From: Bacteroidota bacterium
GTDB taxonomy: Bacteria > Bacteroidota > Bacteroidia > Flavobacteriales > Weeksellaceae
NCBI GenBank assembly: GCA_023388015.1
Contig: JAEWHB010000143.1
Span: forward strand, 1-6,410
Direction: 5' to 3'
DNA: 6,410 bases
Part shown: positions 5,746 to 6,410 of the stretch, piece by piece
Layout of the letters: each line of letters begins with the position of its first letter
How positions within the stretch are numbered: position 1 is the stretch's first letter
Notes under the pieces: model-generated
Seen by the model: the letters and a program-made list of their open reading frames with translations, nothing else
Told to the model about the DNA's origin: nothing
Database searches by the model: none
Translations under genes and position numbers: made by a program

Positions 5746-6408
5746 TTAAAAATTTTCTTTCACATCAAATTTGACAATTTCGTGTGTTGTGGGATGCTTG
5801 AATTCCAAATATGCGGCGTGCAAATAAAGCCTTTCAGCCGGATTTCCGTAAAGGTCATCTCCCAGAATCGGCGCATTTAAACCCAATTCATGTGCGGAGT
5901 GCATCCTTAATTGATGTGTTCGCCCGGTCAAAGGCCAAAAATGAACCTTGGTTTTTTCGTCTTTTCTTTCGATTGCCTTCCATCGGGTGATGGCTTTTTT
6001 TCCGTTTTCAAAACAAACCATTTGTCGCGGCCGATCGGTGATATCGCTACGAAGAGGAAGTTGAATTTCGCCTTCATCATTCTCCAAAATACCGTCTAAC
6101 AAAGCCGTGTAGCGTTTTACGACAGTTCGTTTCAGGAATTGCTGTTGAATGTTTTTATGTGCCTGTTTGGTTTTGGCTACCACCAAAATTCCCGAAGTGG
6201 ACATATCGAGTCGATGAATAATCAAAGGTTCAATCGGGTTTAAAACCTCCTGCAATCTCGTATAAACTGAGTCCTGAATTTCAATTCCGGGAACCGAAAG
6301 CAATTCCGCAGGTTTGTTCACAATTAAAAACGCATCATCTTCATAAATGATCTCAATCTGCTTGTCTTTGGCTAAATTTTTCAAAAGCGGATTCTCATCG
6401 ATTTCCAT
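5746..6408 (-). CDS. rluA: RluA-family pseudouridine synthase (5' end uncertain)
   Basis: The 220 residues visible include the RluA signature HRLDMSTSG (65-73) with catalytic Asp68, KPAELLSVPG (32-41), RPRQMVCFENGK (126-137) and GRTHQLRMH (162-170). The enzyme isomerises uridine to pseudouridine in RNA. LLSVPG and the RPRQ/CFE motif place it closest to RluA, which in E. coli modifies 23S rRNA U746 and tRNA U32, rather than to RluC/RluD; there is no S4 domain. Length matches E. coli RluA (219 aa). However, the ATG at 6408 is 2 nt from the window edge, and many Bacteroidota relatives are about 550 residues with a long N-terminal extension, so this ATG may be internal and the gene may continue to the right. 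No terminator is clear after the stop. Confidence 0.9.
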   Translation of the reverse strand: MEIDENPLLKNLAKDKQIEIIYEDDAFLIVNKPAELLSVPGIEIQDSVYTRLQEVLNPIEPLIIHRLDMSTSGILVVAKTKQAHKNIQQQFLKRTVVKRYTALLDGILENDEGEIQLPLRSDITDRPRQMVCFENGKKAITRWKAIERKDEKTKVHFWPLTGRTHQLRMHSAHELGLNAPILGDDLYGNPAERLYLHAAYLEFKHPTTHEIVKFDVKENF

Positions 6409-6410
6409 TC

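Overview
The window comes from a bacterium of the phylum Bacteroidota, most likely class Flavobacteriia (Chryseobacterium/Weeksellaceae-like). The reasons are AT-rich DNA, almost no Shine-Dalgarno sequences, several copies of the Bacteroidota-type -7 promoter element TAnnTTTG just upstream of genes, and protein families in the forms usual for that group. The placement is inferred from these traits; no search was run.

Left part (1-1922, minus strand): a regulatory pair. A PAS sensor protein with a C-terminal LuxR-type DNA-binding domain (1922 to 1107) is followed by a GTG-started, secreted-N-terminus seven-TM receptor of the 7TMR-DISM class (1003 to beyond the left edge). The two intergenic regions share a TACCTA element. 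It forms a palindrome over the predicted start site of the PAS-LuxR gene, and sits as two same-orientation sites 21 bp apart at about -35 and -55 of the receptor gene. This suggests, without proving, that the regulator controls both genes.

Middle (2200-4090, plus strand): rpmH (ribosomal protein L34, 51 aa) has its own promoter and a strong intrinsic terminator. The next promoter overlaps the end of that terminator and drives an FtsE-type ABC ATPase, whose stop codon directly abuts a family 2 glycosyltransferase.

Right part (6408-4063, minus strand): an RluA-family pseudouridine synthase, a repeat-bearing intergenic stretch, a 76-residue three-TM membrane protein (YgjV/SemiSWEET-like) and a GT4-type glycosyltransferase. 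The last converges on the GT2 gene with a 28-bp tail-to-tail overlap. A heptanucleotide tandem repeat lies exactly at the stop codon of the small membrane protein; loss of one unit would join that ORF in frame to the GT4 gene.

Most of the window is ordinary core genome. The points worth following are the TACCTA elements around the PAS-LuxR/7TM pair and the heptamer repeat at the membrane-protein/GT4 junction.
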